Origin: Betaproteobacteria bacterium
GTDB taxonomy: Bacteria; Pseudomonadota; Gammaproteobacteria; Burkholderiales; Thiobacillaceae
DNA: 64,000 nt
Assembly (NCBI GenBank): GCA_016873935.1
Contig: VGVT01000006.1
Span: 1 to 64,000 of the forward strand
Direction of reading: 5' to 3'
Shown here: piece by piece, positions 24,863-33,373 of the stretch
How positions within the stretch are numbered: position 1 is the stretch's first letter
Layout of the letters: the number at the start of each line of letters is the position of its first letter
Position numbers and translations under genes: made by a program
The notes under the pieces: generated by a model
The model's database searches: none
The model's input: only the letters and a program-made list of their open reading frames with translations
Told to the model about the DNA's origin: nothing

Positions 24863-25030
24863 CTAGTGTCTCACCCCATGAGTTTGCGAACATGCCGAGA
24901 CGCGCATCCGCGCGCCGAGTGCGCGAAGCGAACCGCAGCCATAGCCGTAGCTATGGCGAGGATGAGCGACAAAGCAATCGGCGATGCGGGGCGCGTCGAA
25001 CATAGCAAAACTTATGGGATGAGACACTAG
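24863..25030. repeat. 168-bp element with terminal inverted repeats (MITE-like)
   Basis: The left end is CTAGTGTCTCACCCCATGAG (from 24863) and the right end is the near-complement ACTTATGGGATGAGACACTAG. Inside are palindromic stretches such as CATAGCCGTAGCTATG. It carries no gene. It sits exactly between the start codon of the mlaD-like gene and the end of the ATPase gene. The ATPase stop codon (25027-25029, TAG on the minus strand) is made by the element's terminal repeat. A diverged part of the same sequence occurs at 46611-46649. Confidence 0.8.
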
Positions 25031-25779
25031 CCCCTCTCCTTCACATGAGCGGCGAAATAGGATCGTATCCATTCATGCTCGCCGGCCGCCACCTCGGGCA
25101 CCGGCCCGTCGGCGACGACCTGGCCGCCGTAGAGCACGATGACGCGGTCCACCATGCCCCACAGCGTGTCCAGGTCGTGCGTGGCGATCAGCGCCGTCAG
25201 CCCCAGACTGTCGCACAGTACACGCAAAAGATGGTCGAACTCGCGCGCACTGATGGGATCGAGGCCGGAGGTCGGCTCGTCGAGGAACAGCAGTTCCGGT
25301 TCCATGACCAGGGCGCGGGCCAGGGCGGCGCGCTTCTTCATGCCGCCGGACAGCGCGCTGGGCCGCTTGTGCGCCGCCTCCATGGGCAGGCCGACCAGAC
25401 GAATCTTCATGGCCACCAGTTCGTCGCGCAAGCGCGCCGGCAGGTCGGTGTGCTCGCGCAGGGGAATGGCCACGTTCTCTGCCACGCTCAGCGAGGAAAA
25501 CAGGGCGCCTTCCTGGAACAGCACGCCGAAGCGGCGCCGCACCTGGTTGAGACGGCGCAGCGGCAGCGACCACAGATCCTCGCCGAACAGGTGCACGCGG
25601 CCTTCGTCGGGACGCAAGAGGCCGATGCATTCCCGCAGTAGCACGCTTTTGCCGGTGCCGCTGGCACCGATCAGGCCGACCACCTGGCCGCGCGGCACCG
25701 CAAAGCTGACTCCCCGGTGCAGCCACTCGCCGCCCAGACGGGTGCGCACGCAGTCGGCGCGCAGGACGGCCTCGTTCAT
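25027..25779 (-). CDS. ABC transporter ATP-binding protein (MlaF-like)
   Basis: This 250-residue ATPase has Walker A GLIGASGTGKSVLLRE, Q-loop FQEGALFSSLSVAENV, signature LSGGMKKRAALARAL, Walker B LLFLDEPTSGLDPIS and H-loop ATHD. It energises the MCE-type lipid transporter with the MlaE-like permease, whose stop codon overlaps this ATG (ATGA, 25776-25779). The stop codon is supplied by the terminal repeat of the MITE-like element, so the last residues (HVKERG) or the original 3' end may have been altered by that insertion. Confidence 0.93.
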   Translation of the reverse strand: MNEAVLRADCVRTRLGGEWLHRGVSFAVPRGQVVGLIGASGTGKSVLLRECIGLLRPDEGRVHLFGEDLWSLPLRRLNQVRRRFGVLFQEGALFSSLSVAENVAIPLREHTDLPARLRDELVAMKIRLVGLPMEAAHKRPSALSGGMKKRAALARALVMEPELLFLDEPTSGLDPISAREFDHLLRVLCDSLGLTALIATHDLDTLWGMVDRVIVLYGGQVVADGPVPEVAAGEHEWIRSYFAAHVKERG

Positions 25780-26894
25780 CGCGGGATGTCCGGGTTGAGC
25801 ACGGCGAAGGCGGCGTTGATGAGGATCACCGCCACCAGGCTCTGCACCACCGTGGCGGTGGTGTAGGCGCCGACGCTGCGCGCGTCGCGGGTCACCGCGA
25901 AGCCGTTGCGGCAGGCGATGAAGGCGATGGCGGCGGCGAACACCGGCGCCTTGTAGAGGCCGAACAGCACGGTGGCGACCGGAAGTTCCGCCTGCAGGCG
26001 CTGGAAGAAGGTGTGATAGGTGACGTCCAGTTGGCTGGCCGCCACCACGGCGCCGCCGAGGATGCCCATGACGTCGCCGACGAAGGTGAGCAGGGGCAGG
26101 ACGAGGACGATGGCGAGCAGGCGCGGCAACACCAAAACCTGGATGGGGGACAGCCCCATGGTGGAGATGGCGTCGATTTCCTCGGTCACCTTCATGGCGC
26201 CGATCTGGGCGGTGAAGGCCGCCCCGGAGCGGCCGGCGATGAGGATGGCGGTGAGCATCGGCGAGAGCTCGCGCGCCACCGCCAGGCCGATGCCGTCCAC
26301 CACGAAGATGTTGGCGCCGACCTTCTGCACCTGCACACCGAGAAGATAGGCGAAGACCACGCCGATGAGGAAGGTCATCAGCATGATGATGGGCAACGCC
26401 GCCAGGCCCACCGCCTGGAGTTGCGTGACCAGTTCGCGGTGGCGCAACAGGCGCGGGCGCCGGGCAAGGTCCCATAGCGCCTCGGCGATGCGTCCTAGGA
26501 AAGCGGCCTGTCCCGACAGTCGGGTACCCAGCGCATGGCCGGACTGTCTGGCGAAGGCCCGCCAGCGGTAACGCCGGCGCGGCGGCCGCGGGCGCGCGTC
26601 GAGGCGGTCGGCGACCAGGTGGATGAGGGCCATCTGCGCGGAATTGAAATGCTCCAGGCGCACGTTCGACCAGACCACGCCCTGGGCGCGCAGCCGGTTC
26701 ACCAGGATCATCACGCCGGCGCTGTCCAGCCGCGTCAGGCCGGCGGCATCGACACGCACCTCCTTATCGTGCGGCACTTCGAGATCGACCAGCAAAGCGT
26801 CCACCCGTGGCAGCTGGTCGATGCACCAGGCGCCCCGCAAGCGGAGCTCGCAGCCGGCCTCGGTCGGGATCCGCTCGAGCTCCGGCGCGTCCAT
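25776..26894 (-). CDS. MlaE-family permease with N-terminal STAS-like domain
   Basis: This 372-residue protein has two parts. The N-terminal part (about 1-100) has a STAS/MlaB-like pattern (DARLVDL-type: VDALLVDLEVPHDKEVRVDA, DSAGVMILVNRLR). The C-terminal part (about 130-372) is an MlaE permease with LPIIMLMTFLIGVVFAYLLG, LTAILIAGRSGAAFTAQIGA, and a final hydrophobic VVQSLVAVILINAAFAVL. Fusion of the STAS unit with the permease is a known variant; in E. coli these are the separate proteins MlaB and MlaE. It is predicted to move phospholipid or related lipids across the inner membrane. Confidence 0.92.
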   Translation of the reverse strand: MDAPELERIPTEAGCELRLRGAWCIDQLPRVDALLVDLEVPHDKEVRVDAAGLTRLDSAGVMILVNRLRAQGVVWSNVRLEHFNSAQMALIHLVADRLDARPRPPRRRYRWRAFARQSGHALGTRLSGQAAFLGRIAEALWDLARRPRLLRHRELVTQLQAVGLAALPIIMLMTFLIGVVFAYLLGVQVQKVGANIFVVDGIGLAVARELSPMLTAILIAGRSGAAFTAQIGAMKVTEEIDAISTMGLSPIQVLVLPRLLAIVLVLPLLTFVGDVMGILGGAVVAASQLDVTYHTFFQRLQAELPVATVLFGLYKAPVFAAAIAFIACRNGFAVTRDARSVGAYTTATVVQSLVAVILINAAFAVLNPDIPR

Positions 26895-26899
26895 GTCCG

Positions 26900-28270
26900 T
26901 CAGCCCGACGCGCCGGCCAGCCGCGCCAGCAGCTTGGCGTGGATGCCGCCGAAGCCGCCGTTGGACATTACAAGCACGTGGTCGCCGGGCTGGCTGGCAG
27001 CGACCACTGCCTCCGCCAGGAAATCCAGATCGCCATGCGTGGCGGCCTTGGCGCCCAACGGGGCGAGGGCCAGCGCCGCGTCCCAGTCGAGGCCGCCGGT
27101 GTAGCAGAACACGCGGTCGGCCTGGGCCAGGCTGGCGGGCAGGGCGTCCTTCATCACCCCCTGCTTCATGGTGTTGGAGCGCGGCTCCAGCACCGCCAGG
27201 ATGCGCGCCGGCCGCCCCCCGGCATCCAGCTTGGCGCGCAGGCCGGCCAGGGTGGTGGCGATGGCAGTGGGATGATGCGCGAAATCGTCGTAAACGGTGA
27301 CCCCGGCCGCGACACCCCGCACCTCCATGCGCCGCTTCACGTTGACGAAACGGCTCAGGGCGTCGACTGCGCCGGCGGCGGGCACACCGGCGTGGCGGGC
27401 GGCGGCGATGGCCGCCAGGGCGTTGAGGCGGTTGTGCTCGCCCTGCAGGTTCCAGGTGACGCGGCCGATGCGGCGGTCATCAAGGCTGACGTCGAAGGAC
27501 TCGGCGTCCACGGCAACGGCCTTCCAGCCAAACCCGGGCCCGCCGAAGTATTCCACCGGCGTCCAGCAGCCGCGCCCCAATACGCGCAGGACGTTGTGGT
27601 CGCCACCGTTGGCGACGAGCAGGCCGTTGCCAGGCACGGTACGCACCAGATGGTGGAATTGCGTCTCGATGGCCGCCAGATCGGGGAAGATGTCGGCGTG
27701 ATCGTATTCCAGGTTGTTGAGTACCGCCGTCCGTGGCCGGTAGTGCACGAACTTGGAACGCTTGTCGAAGAAGGCGGTGTCGTACTCGTCCGCCTCGATG
27801 ACGAAGAAGGGACTGTCGGTAAGCCGCGCGGAGACGCCGAAGTTCATGGGCACGCCGCCGATCAGGAAGCCCGGGTCGAGGCCACCGTCCTCCAGGATCC
27901 AGGCCAGCATGGAAGTCGTGCTGGTCTTGCCGTGGGTGCCGGCCACCGCCAGCACCCACTTGTCGCGCAGCATGTTCTCCGCCAGCCACTGCGGGCCCGA
28001 GGTGTAGGGCAGGCCGCGGTTGAGGATTTCCTCCATCAGGGGCTGCCTGCCGCGCGCCACCACGTTGCCGACCACGAAGAGATCGGGCGCGAGGTCGACT
28101 TGCTCGGCGCCGAAGCCCTCGATCAGTCGGATGCCCTGGCTTTCCAGCTGTGTGCTCATGGGCGGATAGACATTGGCGTCGCAGCCGGTGACGGTGTGGC
28201 CGGCTTGTCGCGCGATCAGCGCGAGCCCCCCCATGAAGGTGCCGCAGATTCCCAGGATATGGATGTGCAT
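26900..28270 (-). CDS. mpl: UDP-N-acetylmuramate:L-alanyl-gamma-D-glutamyl-meso-diaminopimelate ligase
   Basis: This 456-residue Mur ligase attaches recycled tripeptide to UDP-MurNAc in peptidoglycan recycling. The N-terminus MHIHILGICGTFMGGLALIA is diagnostic of Mpl rather than MurC. The ATP-binding loop is VAGTHGKTSTTSMLAW, and YDDFAHHPTAIATTLAGLR is the expected C-domain motif. The stop is 5 bases from the start of the MlaE-like gene. The adjoining genes act on the cell envelope, so the cluster has a common envelope theme. Confidence 0.96.
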   Translation of the reverse strand: MHIHILGICGTFMGGLALIARQAGHTVTGCDANVYPPMSTQLESQGIRLIEGFGAEQVDLAPDLFVVGNVVARGRQPLMEEILNRGLPYTSGPQWLAENMLRDKWVLAVAGTHGKTSTTSMLAWILEDGGLDPGFLIGGVPMNFGVSARLTDSPFFVIEADEYDTAFFDKRSKFVHYRPRTAVLNNLEYDHADIFPDLAAIETQFHHLVRTVPGNGLLVANGGDHNVLRVLGRGCWTPVEYFGGPGFGWKAVAVDAESFDVSLDDRRIGRVTWNLQGEHNRLNALAAIAAARHAGVPAAGAVDALSRFVNVKRRMEVRGVAAGVTVYDDFAHHPTAIATTLAGLRAKLDAGGRPARILAVLEPRSNTMKQGVMKDALPASLAQADRVFCYTGGLDWDAALALAPLGAKAATHGDLDFLAEAVVAASQPGDHVLVMSNGGFGGIHAKLLARLAGASG

Positions 28271-28372
28271 GGCGTCGAATGTGATGTAGCCGCGCGATTA
28301 TCCGATGGGTTAAAGAATGTCGCCACTTCGCCGATAATGGCTTCCAGAATACCCTCACATCCCCGCTTACAC

Positions 28373-29344
28373 ATGGCGCAGACCCCCAACGTCATCGGCA
28401 TGACCGTGATGCAACGGCTCAAGGAGACCGGGGAGCCCGCTACGCCGGAAAATTACGAGCGCTATTACTACGAACTATCCGGCCTGCCTCGCCCGCAGAA
28501 GATCGCCGCCGCCGATCCGGCCCCGCCTGCCGCGGCGGCCGCCGAGGAGCACGCGCTGCCTGGCAAGGAATTCGTCGCCGAGATGATGAGCATGCTGCGT
28601 CAGATGCTGCAGGAGGTGACCGACAAGACGGCGACGCTGGCCAAGGACATCGGCGAGAAGAACAAGGACTTGTCGGGCAATGTCACCAGTCTCAAGGCCA
28701 GTCGCGACAAGAACGAGATCCTGCGTTTGTTGTCCACCGTTGTCATGCAGGCGGGGGGCATTCAGAACACCGTCGAAGCGAGCCACAAGGACCTGGTGGA
28801 AACTCGTCGCGCCCTTTCCTCCATGCAGGAGGAACTGGCCGAGACGCGCCAGTTGCTCAACGAGGACGCCCTTACCGGGGCACTCAACCGCCGTGGTCTG
28901 GATCAGACCCTGATGCGCGAGATCGCCCGCGCACAGCGGCTGGACACCAAGCTCAGCCTGTCCATGGTGGACCTCGATTTCTTCAAGAAGGTGAACGACC
29001 AGCACGGCCACGAGGCTGGCGATCAAATGCTGGTGCACTTCGCCAGCCTGATCAAATCCGTGCTGCGCAAGTCCGACGCCATGGTGCGCTACGGCGGCGA
29101 GGAATTCGCCCTCATTCTGCCGGATACCGACGCACGCGGTGCCCATTTCGTTCTCGCCCGCCTGCAGCAGCTGATGAGCAAGAGCCCCCTGGTTTTTGAG
29201 GGCAAGCAGATCAACACCACCTTCAGCGCCGGCATCGCCACCCTGCGTGGCGACGAGAATGGCCACGCCCTGCTGCGCCGGGCGGACGAGGTTTTGTACG
29301 CCGCCAAGAACGGTGGCCGCAACGCCATCAAGATCGCCGCCTGA
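28373..29344 (+). CDS. Diguanylate cyclase (GGDEF domain)
   Basis: This 323-residue protein has an unassigned N-terminal half with a helical, coiled-coil-like stretch (TDKTATLAKDIGEKNKDLSG; VETRRALSSMQEELAETRQL). The C-terminal GGDEF domain has LTGALNRRGLDQTLMREIAR, MVDLDFFKKVNDQHGHEAGD and an intact RYGGEEFALILPDTD active site. It should make cyclic di-GMP. No membrane segment is seen, so it is probably cytosolic. The I-site RxxD is not evident to me. It is divergent from mpl with about 100 bases between. Confidence 0.93.
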   Translation: MAQTPNVIGMTVMQRLKETGEPATPENYERYYYELSGLPRPQKIAAADPAPPAAAAAEEHALPGKEFVAEMMSMLRQMLQEVTDKTATLAKDIGEKNKDLSGNVTSLKASRDKNEILRLLSTVVMQAGGIQNTVEASHKDLVETRRALSSMQEELAETRQLLNEDALTGALNRRGLDQTLMREIARAQRLDTKLSLSMVDLDFFKKVNDQHGHEAGDQMLVHFASLIKSVLRKSDAMVRYGGEEFALILPDTDARGAHFVLARLQQLMSKSPLVFEGKQINTTFSAGIATLRGDENGHALLRRADEVLYAAKNGGRNAIKIAA

Positions 29345-29392
29345 CCCCCTGTCCCTCCGAGCAAGCACCGCCACAGCGGGGCATCCGAAATC

Positions 29393-30658
29393 ATGACCGA
29401 TGCGCGTGCCCTCGCCGCCAGGCTGATCAACCACGTTCTCCTGGAACACCGCAGCCTGTCCCAGGCGCTCGCCGAGAGCCGCGCCGAGGACGGTGACGCG
29501 CCGGCCCGCGCTTCCGCCGCCAACCTGGCCTACGGCGTCTTGCGCCGCGCCGGTAGCCTGCGTTACTACCTCTCGCGCCTGACCGACCGCCCCTTGCGCC
29601 CGCCCGAACTGCTTGGCACCCTGCTGACCGGACTGCACGAACTGGAGCTGGGCGAAACCCCGGCCTACGCCGTGGTGCACGCCACCGTCGAACTGGCCGC
29701 GCGCCGCCAACCCGCCGCGCGCGGCTTCGCCAACGCGGTGCTGCGCAACTTCCAGCGCCGCCGCGAGGAACTGGCCGCCGAGGCCGAGCGGGTGCCCGAG
29801 GCGCGCTGGAACTTTCCCGCCTGGTGGCTGCGCCGCCTGCGCCAGGAATATCCGGAGGCCTGGGAAAGCATCGTGCGCGCACAGAACACGCCGCCGTGCA
29901 TGTCCCTGCGCGTCAACCGCCGCCGCGCCAGCCCGGAGGAACGTCTGGCCGCGCTGGACGCGGCCGGCATTGCGGCGCGGCGCACCGGCCCTTGGGCGCT
30001 GACCCTGGAGCGCCCGTTGCCGGTGGCCGAACTGCCCGGCTTCGCCGCCGGCCTACTGTCGGTGCAGGATGTCGGCGCACAATGGGCGGCGCCGCTGCTC
30101 GACGCGCGCGACGGCTTGCGCGTCCTCGACGCCTGCGCCGCACCGGGCGGCAAGACCGGTCACCTGCTGGAACTGGCCGACCTTGATCTGCTGGCGCTGG
30201 ACAACGACGCAACCCGATTGCGACGGGTGCGCGAAAACCTCGACCGCCTCGGTCTCGCCGCCAGCCTGCAGGTCGCCGACGCGGGCGAGCCCGCCGCCTG
30301 GTGGGACGGACGCCCCTTCGACCGCATCCTGCTCGACGCGCCCTGCACCGCCTCGGGCGTTGCGCGCCGCCATCCGGACGGTAAATGGCTGAAACGTGCC
30401 GAGGATATGCAACAACTTGCGCAGGAACAGGCGCGCCTGCTGGAGGCCTTGTGGCCGCTCCTGAAGCCGGGTGGCACAATGCTGTACGCTACCTGCAGCC
30501 TGTTCCGCGCCGAAAACCAGGAGCCGATGACGGCATTCGCCGCGCGCCACGCCGATGCGCGCCTCGATCTCCCCGAGTTGCCCGGCGCGCGCGCGGGTCA
30601 GTTGCTGCCCGGCCCGGATACCGATGGATTCTTTTATGCCCGCCTGCACAAGACGTGA
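29393..30658 (+). CDS. rsmB: 16S rRNA (cytosine-967-C5)-methyltransferase
   Basis: This 421-residue protein has an N-terminal NusB-like RNA-binding domain (about 1-130: ALAARLINHVLLEHRSLSQA, YAVVHATVELAARRQ). A Rossmann methyltransferase domain follows, with SAM motif VLDACAAPGGKTGHLLELA and LLDAPCTASGVARRHPDGKW. The catalytic cysteine is in MLYATCSLFRAEN. It methylates C967 of 16S rRNA. Upstream neighbours in related genomes are often fmt and htpX; here those are 30 kb away. The stop overlaps the start of the DUF4390 gene. Confidence 0.95.
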   Translation: MTDARALAARLINHVLLEHRSLSQALAESRAEDGDAPARASAANLAYGVLRRAGSLRYYLSRLTDRPLRPPELLGTLLTGLHELELGETPAYAVVHATVELAARRQPAARGFANAVLRNFQRRREELAAEAERVPEARWNFPAWWLRRLRQEYPEAWESIVRAQNTPPCMSLRVNRRRASPEERLAALDAAGIAARRTGPWALTLERPLPVAELPGFAAGLLSVQDVGAQWAAPLLDARDGLRVLDACAAPGGKTGHLLELADLDLLALDNDATRLRRVRENLDRLGLAASLQVADAGEPAAWWDGRPFDRILLDAPCTASGVARRHPDGKWLKRAEDMQQLAQEQARLLEALWPLLKPGGTMLYATCSLFRAENQEPMTAFAARHADARLDLPELPGARAGQLLPGPDTDGFFYARLHKT

Positions 30659-31205
30659 TTTCCTCCTGCGCGCCGCGGCCGGCCTGATGGCCCTGGCGGT
30701 GGCACCCATGGCGCGGGCGGAAAGCATCCAGCTTGCGAAGGCGGACATCGTCCTGAAGGGCGAGCAGTTCATCCTCTCCGGCCAGTTCGACATCCAGCTT
30801 TCCGGAACCCTGGAAAAAGCCCTCATGCGCGGCGTCCAGCTCAGCTTCGTGCAGGCCTTCGAGGCGCAGCGGGAGCGCGATTACTGGCTGGCGGAAGACC
30901 TCATCGAGCTGCAACGGCCGGTGCGTGTCTCTTACAACGCCCTGCTGCGGCAGTTCTACGTGACCATACAGGGCAGCTTTTCCGCCCACGACAGCCTGGA
31001 AGACGCCTTGCGTGCCGTGGGCGATTTGCGCGACTGGGTGGTGCTGAACGTCAACCAGACCAGGAAGAAATCCAATCACCGCGCATACATTCGCATGTAC
31101 CTGGACATCGCGCAGCTGCCCAAGCCCCTGCAGGTCAACGCCTTGGCCTCCTCCGCCCGCTGGCAGCTGGATTCTGGCTGGCAGGAACGCAGCTTCAAGT
31201 ACTGA
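30636..31205 (+). CDS. DUF4390-family exported protein
   Basis: This 189-residue protein starts MPACTRRDFLLRAAAGLMAL with a twin-arginine-like signal (TRRDFLL) and probable cleavage after ARA. The mature part is beta-rich, with ADIVLKGEQFILSGQFDIQL, GVQLSFVQAFEAQRERDYWL and YRMYLDIAQLPKPLQVNALA-type blocks, matching the DUF4390 family. It overlaps the end of rsmB by 23 bases; ATG 30624 is the alternative start. DUF4390 genes regularly precede NtrY-type kinases in betaproteobacteria. A role in sensing or in assembly of that kinase is possible but unproven. Confidence 0.85.
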   Translation: MPACTRRDFLLRAAAGLMALAVAPMARAESIQLAKADIVLKGEQFILSGQFDIQLSGTLEKALMRGVQLSFVQAFEAQRERDYWLAEDLIELQRPVRVSYNALLRQFYVTIQGSFSAHDSLEDALRAVGDLRDWVVLNVNQTRKKSNHRAYIRMYLDIAQLPKPLQVNALASSARWQLDSGWQERSFKY

Positions 31206-31217
31206 CGCCGGCGCGCG

Positions 31218-33371
31218 ATGATCTATCTGGTGGCTGCAAGCCTGCTGTTGGGCATCGCCCTCATCGGGCTGCTGGTGGCCGCGGCCGACAACACCGCCTT
31301 CTTCGCCGGGCATCTGCCCACCCTGCTGGTGGCCACGGCGGCGGCCATCGTCGGCCTCGTCACCCTGATCGCCTACCAGGCCTTCGTGTTGGTGCGGCGC
31401 ATCCGCGCCGGCGTCTTCGGTGCCAAACTCACCGCCCGTTTCTTCCTGGTCATCAGCCTGATGGCGCTGCTACCGGGCAGCGTGGTGTACGCGGTATCGG
31501 TGCAGTTCCTGGTGCGCTCCATCGAATCCTGGTTCGACGTGCGCATGGAGACCGCACTGGAAGGCGGTCTCACCTTGGGACGTACGGCGCTGGAACACGT
31601 GCAGCGGGAAATGGTGACGAAGAGCGAGTATATGGCCCGCCAACTCGGTGACATCCCCCTGGTCTTGCAGGTCGCGCGCCTGGACGACTTGCGCGAGGCC
31701 TCCGGCTTGTTGGAAGTCGGCCTGCTCGACGAGCGGGGTCGCCTGCTGGGCTTCTCCTCGGGCAGGAGCGACGCCCTGCTGCCGCCGCCGGTGGAGCAGG
31801 GCGCGCTCTGGCAGGCGCGCCTGCTGCAGCCCTGGTCGCGCCTCACCGCCAATGCCAAAGGCGGTATCGACGTGCAAGTGGTGGCGCCCGTCCCCCTGCT
31901 GGCCTTGCGCGAGCGCCTGCGCATCCTGCAGGTGACGCAGCCGGTGCCCGGCCCGCTGGCGCGCGACGCCCAGCAGGTGGAGGAGGCGCACCAGGGCTAT
32001 CAGGAACTGCTGCTCTCCCGCCTGGGCCTGAAGCGGCTGTATGGCATCTCCCTGACCATGGCCCTGACCCTGGCGCTTTTTTCCGCTTTGAGCCTCGCCT
32101 TCCTGCTCTCCGAGCGCCTGGCCGCGCCGCTGCGCGCGCTCGCGCGCGGCACCCGCGCGGTGGCACGTGGCGACTTCACCCTGGTGCCAGACACCGCCCG
32201 TCGCGACGAACTGGGCATGCTCACGCAATCCTTCAACCGCATGACCCGGCAACTGGCCGAGGCCCGCGCCACGGCGGAGGAAAGCCACGACAAGCTGCTG
32301 GAGGCGAACGCCTACCTCGAAGGCGTGTTGTCGAGCGTCACCGCCGGCGTGGTCACCCTGGAGCCCAACCTCGACGTGCGCCTGGCCAACCCCGCCGCCG
32401 CCGCCATCCTGGGAGTGGAACGCGCCGATCTGGAGAGCCGCCCCCTGACCGCCTGGGGATTGGCCGAGGCCGGCGCGGATGCCGCGCCGGAGCCGGAGGG
32501 CCTGGGCTATTTTGCCGCGGAAATGGCGCGCCATTTCCGTGCTTCGCCGACCCAGGCCTGGCGCGAGCAGGTCGATCTGGTCACGCCACGGGGCAAACGC
32601 AGCCTGCTGGTGCGCGGCACGCCGCTGTCTCCGGACGATCACCCGGATTACGTGCTGGTGCTGGACGACATCACCCAGCTCATCCGCGCCCAGCGCGACG
32701 CCGCCTGGGGCGAGGCGGCGCGGCGCATGGCGCACGAGATCAAGAATCCCCTCACCCCCATCCAGCTTTCCGCCGAGCGGCTCGAAGCCAAGCTGGCCGA
32801 CCGCCTCGAAGGCGCCGCGCGCGACACCCTGACGCGCGCCACCGCCACCATCGTTGGCCAGGTCGCCGCCCTCAAGGGTCTGGTCGACGCCTTTGCGCAA
32901 TACGCACGCCTGCCGTCACCGCGCATCGAGCGGGTTGATCTCAACACGCTGACGCGTGAGGTGCTGCACCTCTACGAGGGCGATCTGCCCATCGAAACGC
33001 ATCTCGCCGAGCGGCTGCCGCCGGTAGCCGGCGATGCCTCCCTGCTGCGCCAGGTCCTGGTCAACCTGCTGAAGAATGCCCAGGAAGCCCTGCATGAGCA
33101 GCCGGCCCCCCACATCCGCGTGCAAACCCTTCTTGAAGGCGAGCGCATCGCTCTCACGGTGGAGGACAATGGCCCCGGTTTTCCCGATGAACTCCGCGAA
33201 CGCATGTTCGAGCCCTATGCCACCACCAAACCGCGGGGTACCGGTCTGGGCTTGCCGGTGGTAAAAAAGATCGTCGAGGAACACCACGGCGAGATCGAGG
33301 TGAGTAATCTGGAGGGCGGCGGCGCGCGTATCTGTGTGCGACTGCCCATCCTGGAGGACGAGAAAGGATAG
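31218..33371 (+). CDS. ntrY: NtrY-like sensor histidine kinase
   Basis: This 717-residue membrane kinase has several N-terminal hydrophobic segments (MIYLVAASLLLGIALIGLLV, LLVATAAAIVGLVTLIAYQA). An extracytoplasmic region follows, then a second anchor (ISLTMALTLALFSALSLAFL) before a HAMP domain. A PAS-like domain lies at about 365-480. The HisKA motif is RRMAHEIKNPLTPIQLSAER. The HATPase boxes are NLLKNAQEAL, VEDNGPGFP and GTGLGLPVVKKIVEEHHGE. It phosphorylates the NtrX-like regulator encoded 2 bases downstream. NtrYX systems respond to nitrogen, redox or envelope conditions; the signal is not evident here. Confidence 0.92.
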   Translation: MIYLVAASLLLGIALIGLLVAAADNTAFFAGHLPTLLVATAAAIVGLVTLIAYQAFVLVRRIRAGVFGAKLTARFFLVISLMALLPGSVVYAVSVQFLVRSIESWFDVRMETALEGGLTLGRTALEHVQREMVTKSEYMARQLGDIPLVLQVARLDDLREASGLLEVGLLDERGRLLGFSSGRSDALLPPPVEQGALWQARLLQPWSRLTANAKGGIDVQVVAPVPLLALRERLRILQVTQPVPGPLARDAQQVEEAHQGYQELLLSRLGLKRLYGISLTMALTLALFSALSLAFLLSERLAAPLRALARGTRAVARGDFTLVPDTARRDELGMLTQSFNRMTRQLAEARATAEESHDKLLEANAYLEGVLSSVTAGVVTLEPNLDVRLANPAAAAILGVERADLESRPLTAWGLAEAGADAAPEPEGLGYFAAEMARHFRASPTQAWREQVDLVTPRGKRSLLVRGTPLSPDDHPDYVLVLDDITQLIRAQRDAAWGEAARRMAHEIKNPLTPIQLSAERLEAKLADRLEGAARDTLTRATATIVGQVAALKGLVDAFAQYARLPSPRIERVDLNTLTREVLHLYEGDLPIETHLAERLPPVAGDASLLRQVLVNLLKNAQEALHEQPAPHIRVQTLLEGERIALTVEDNGPGFPDELRERMFEPYATTKPRGTGLGLPVVKKIVEEHHGEIEVSNLEGGGARICVRLPILEDEKG

Positions 33372-33373
33372 TC

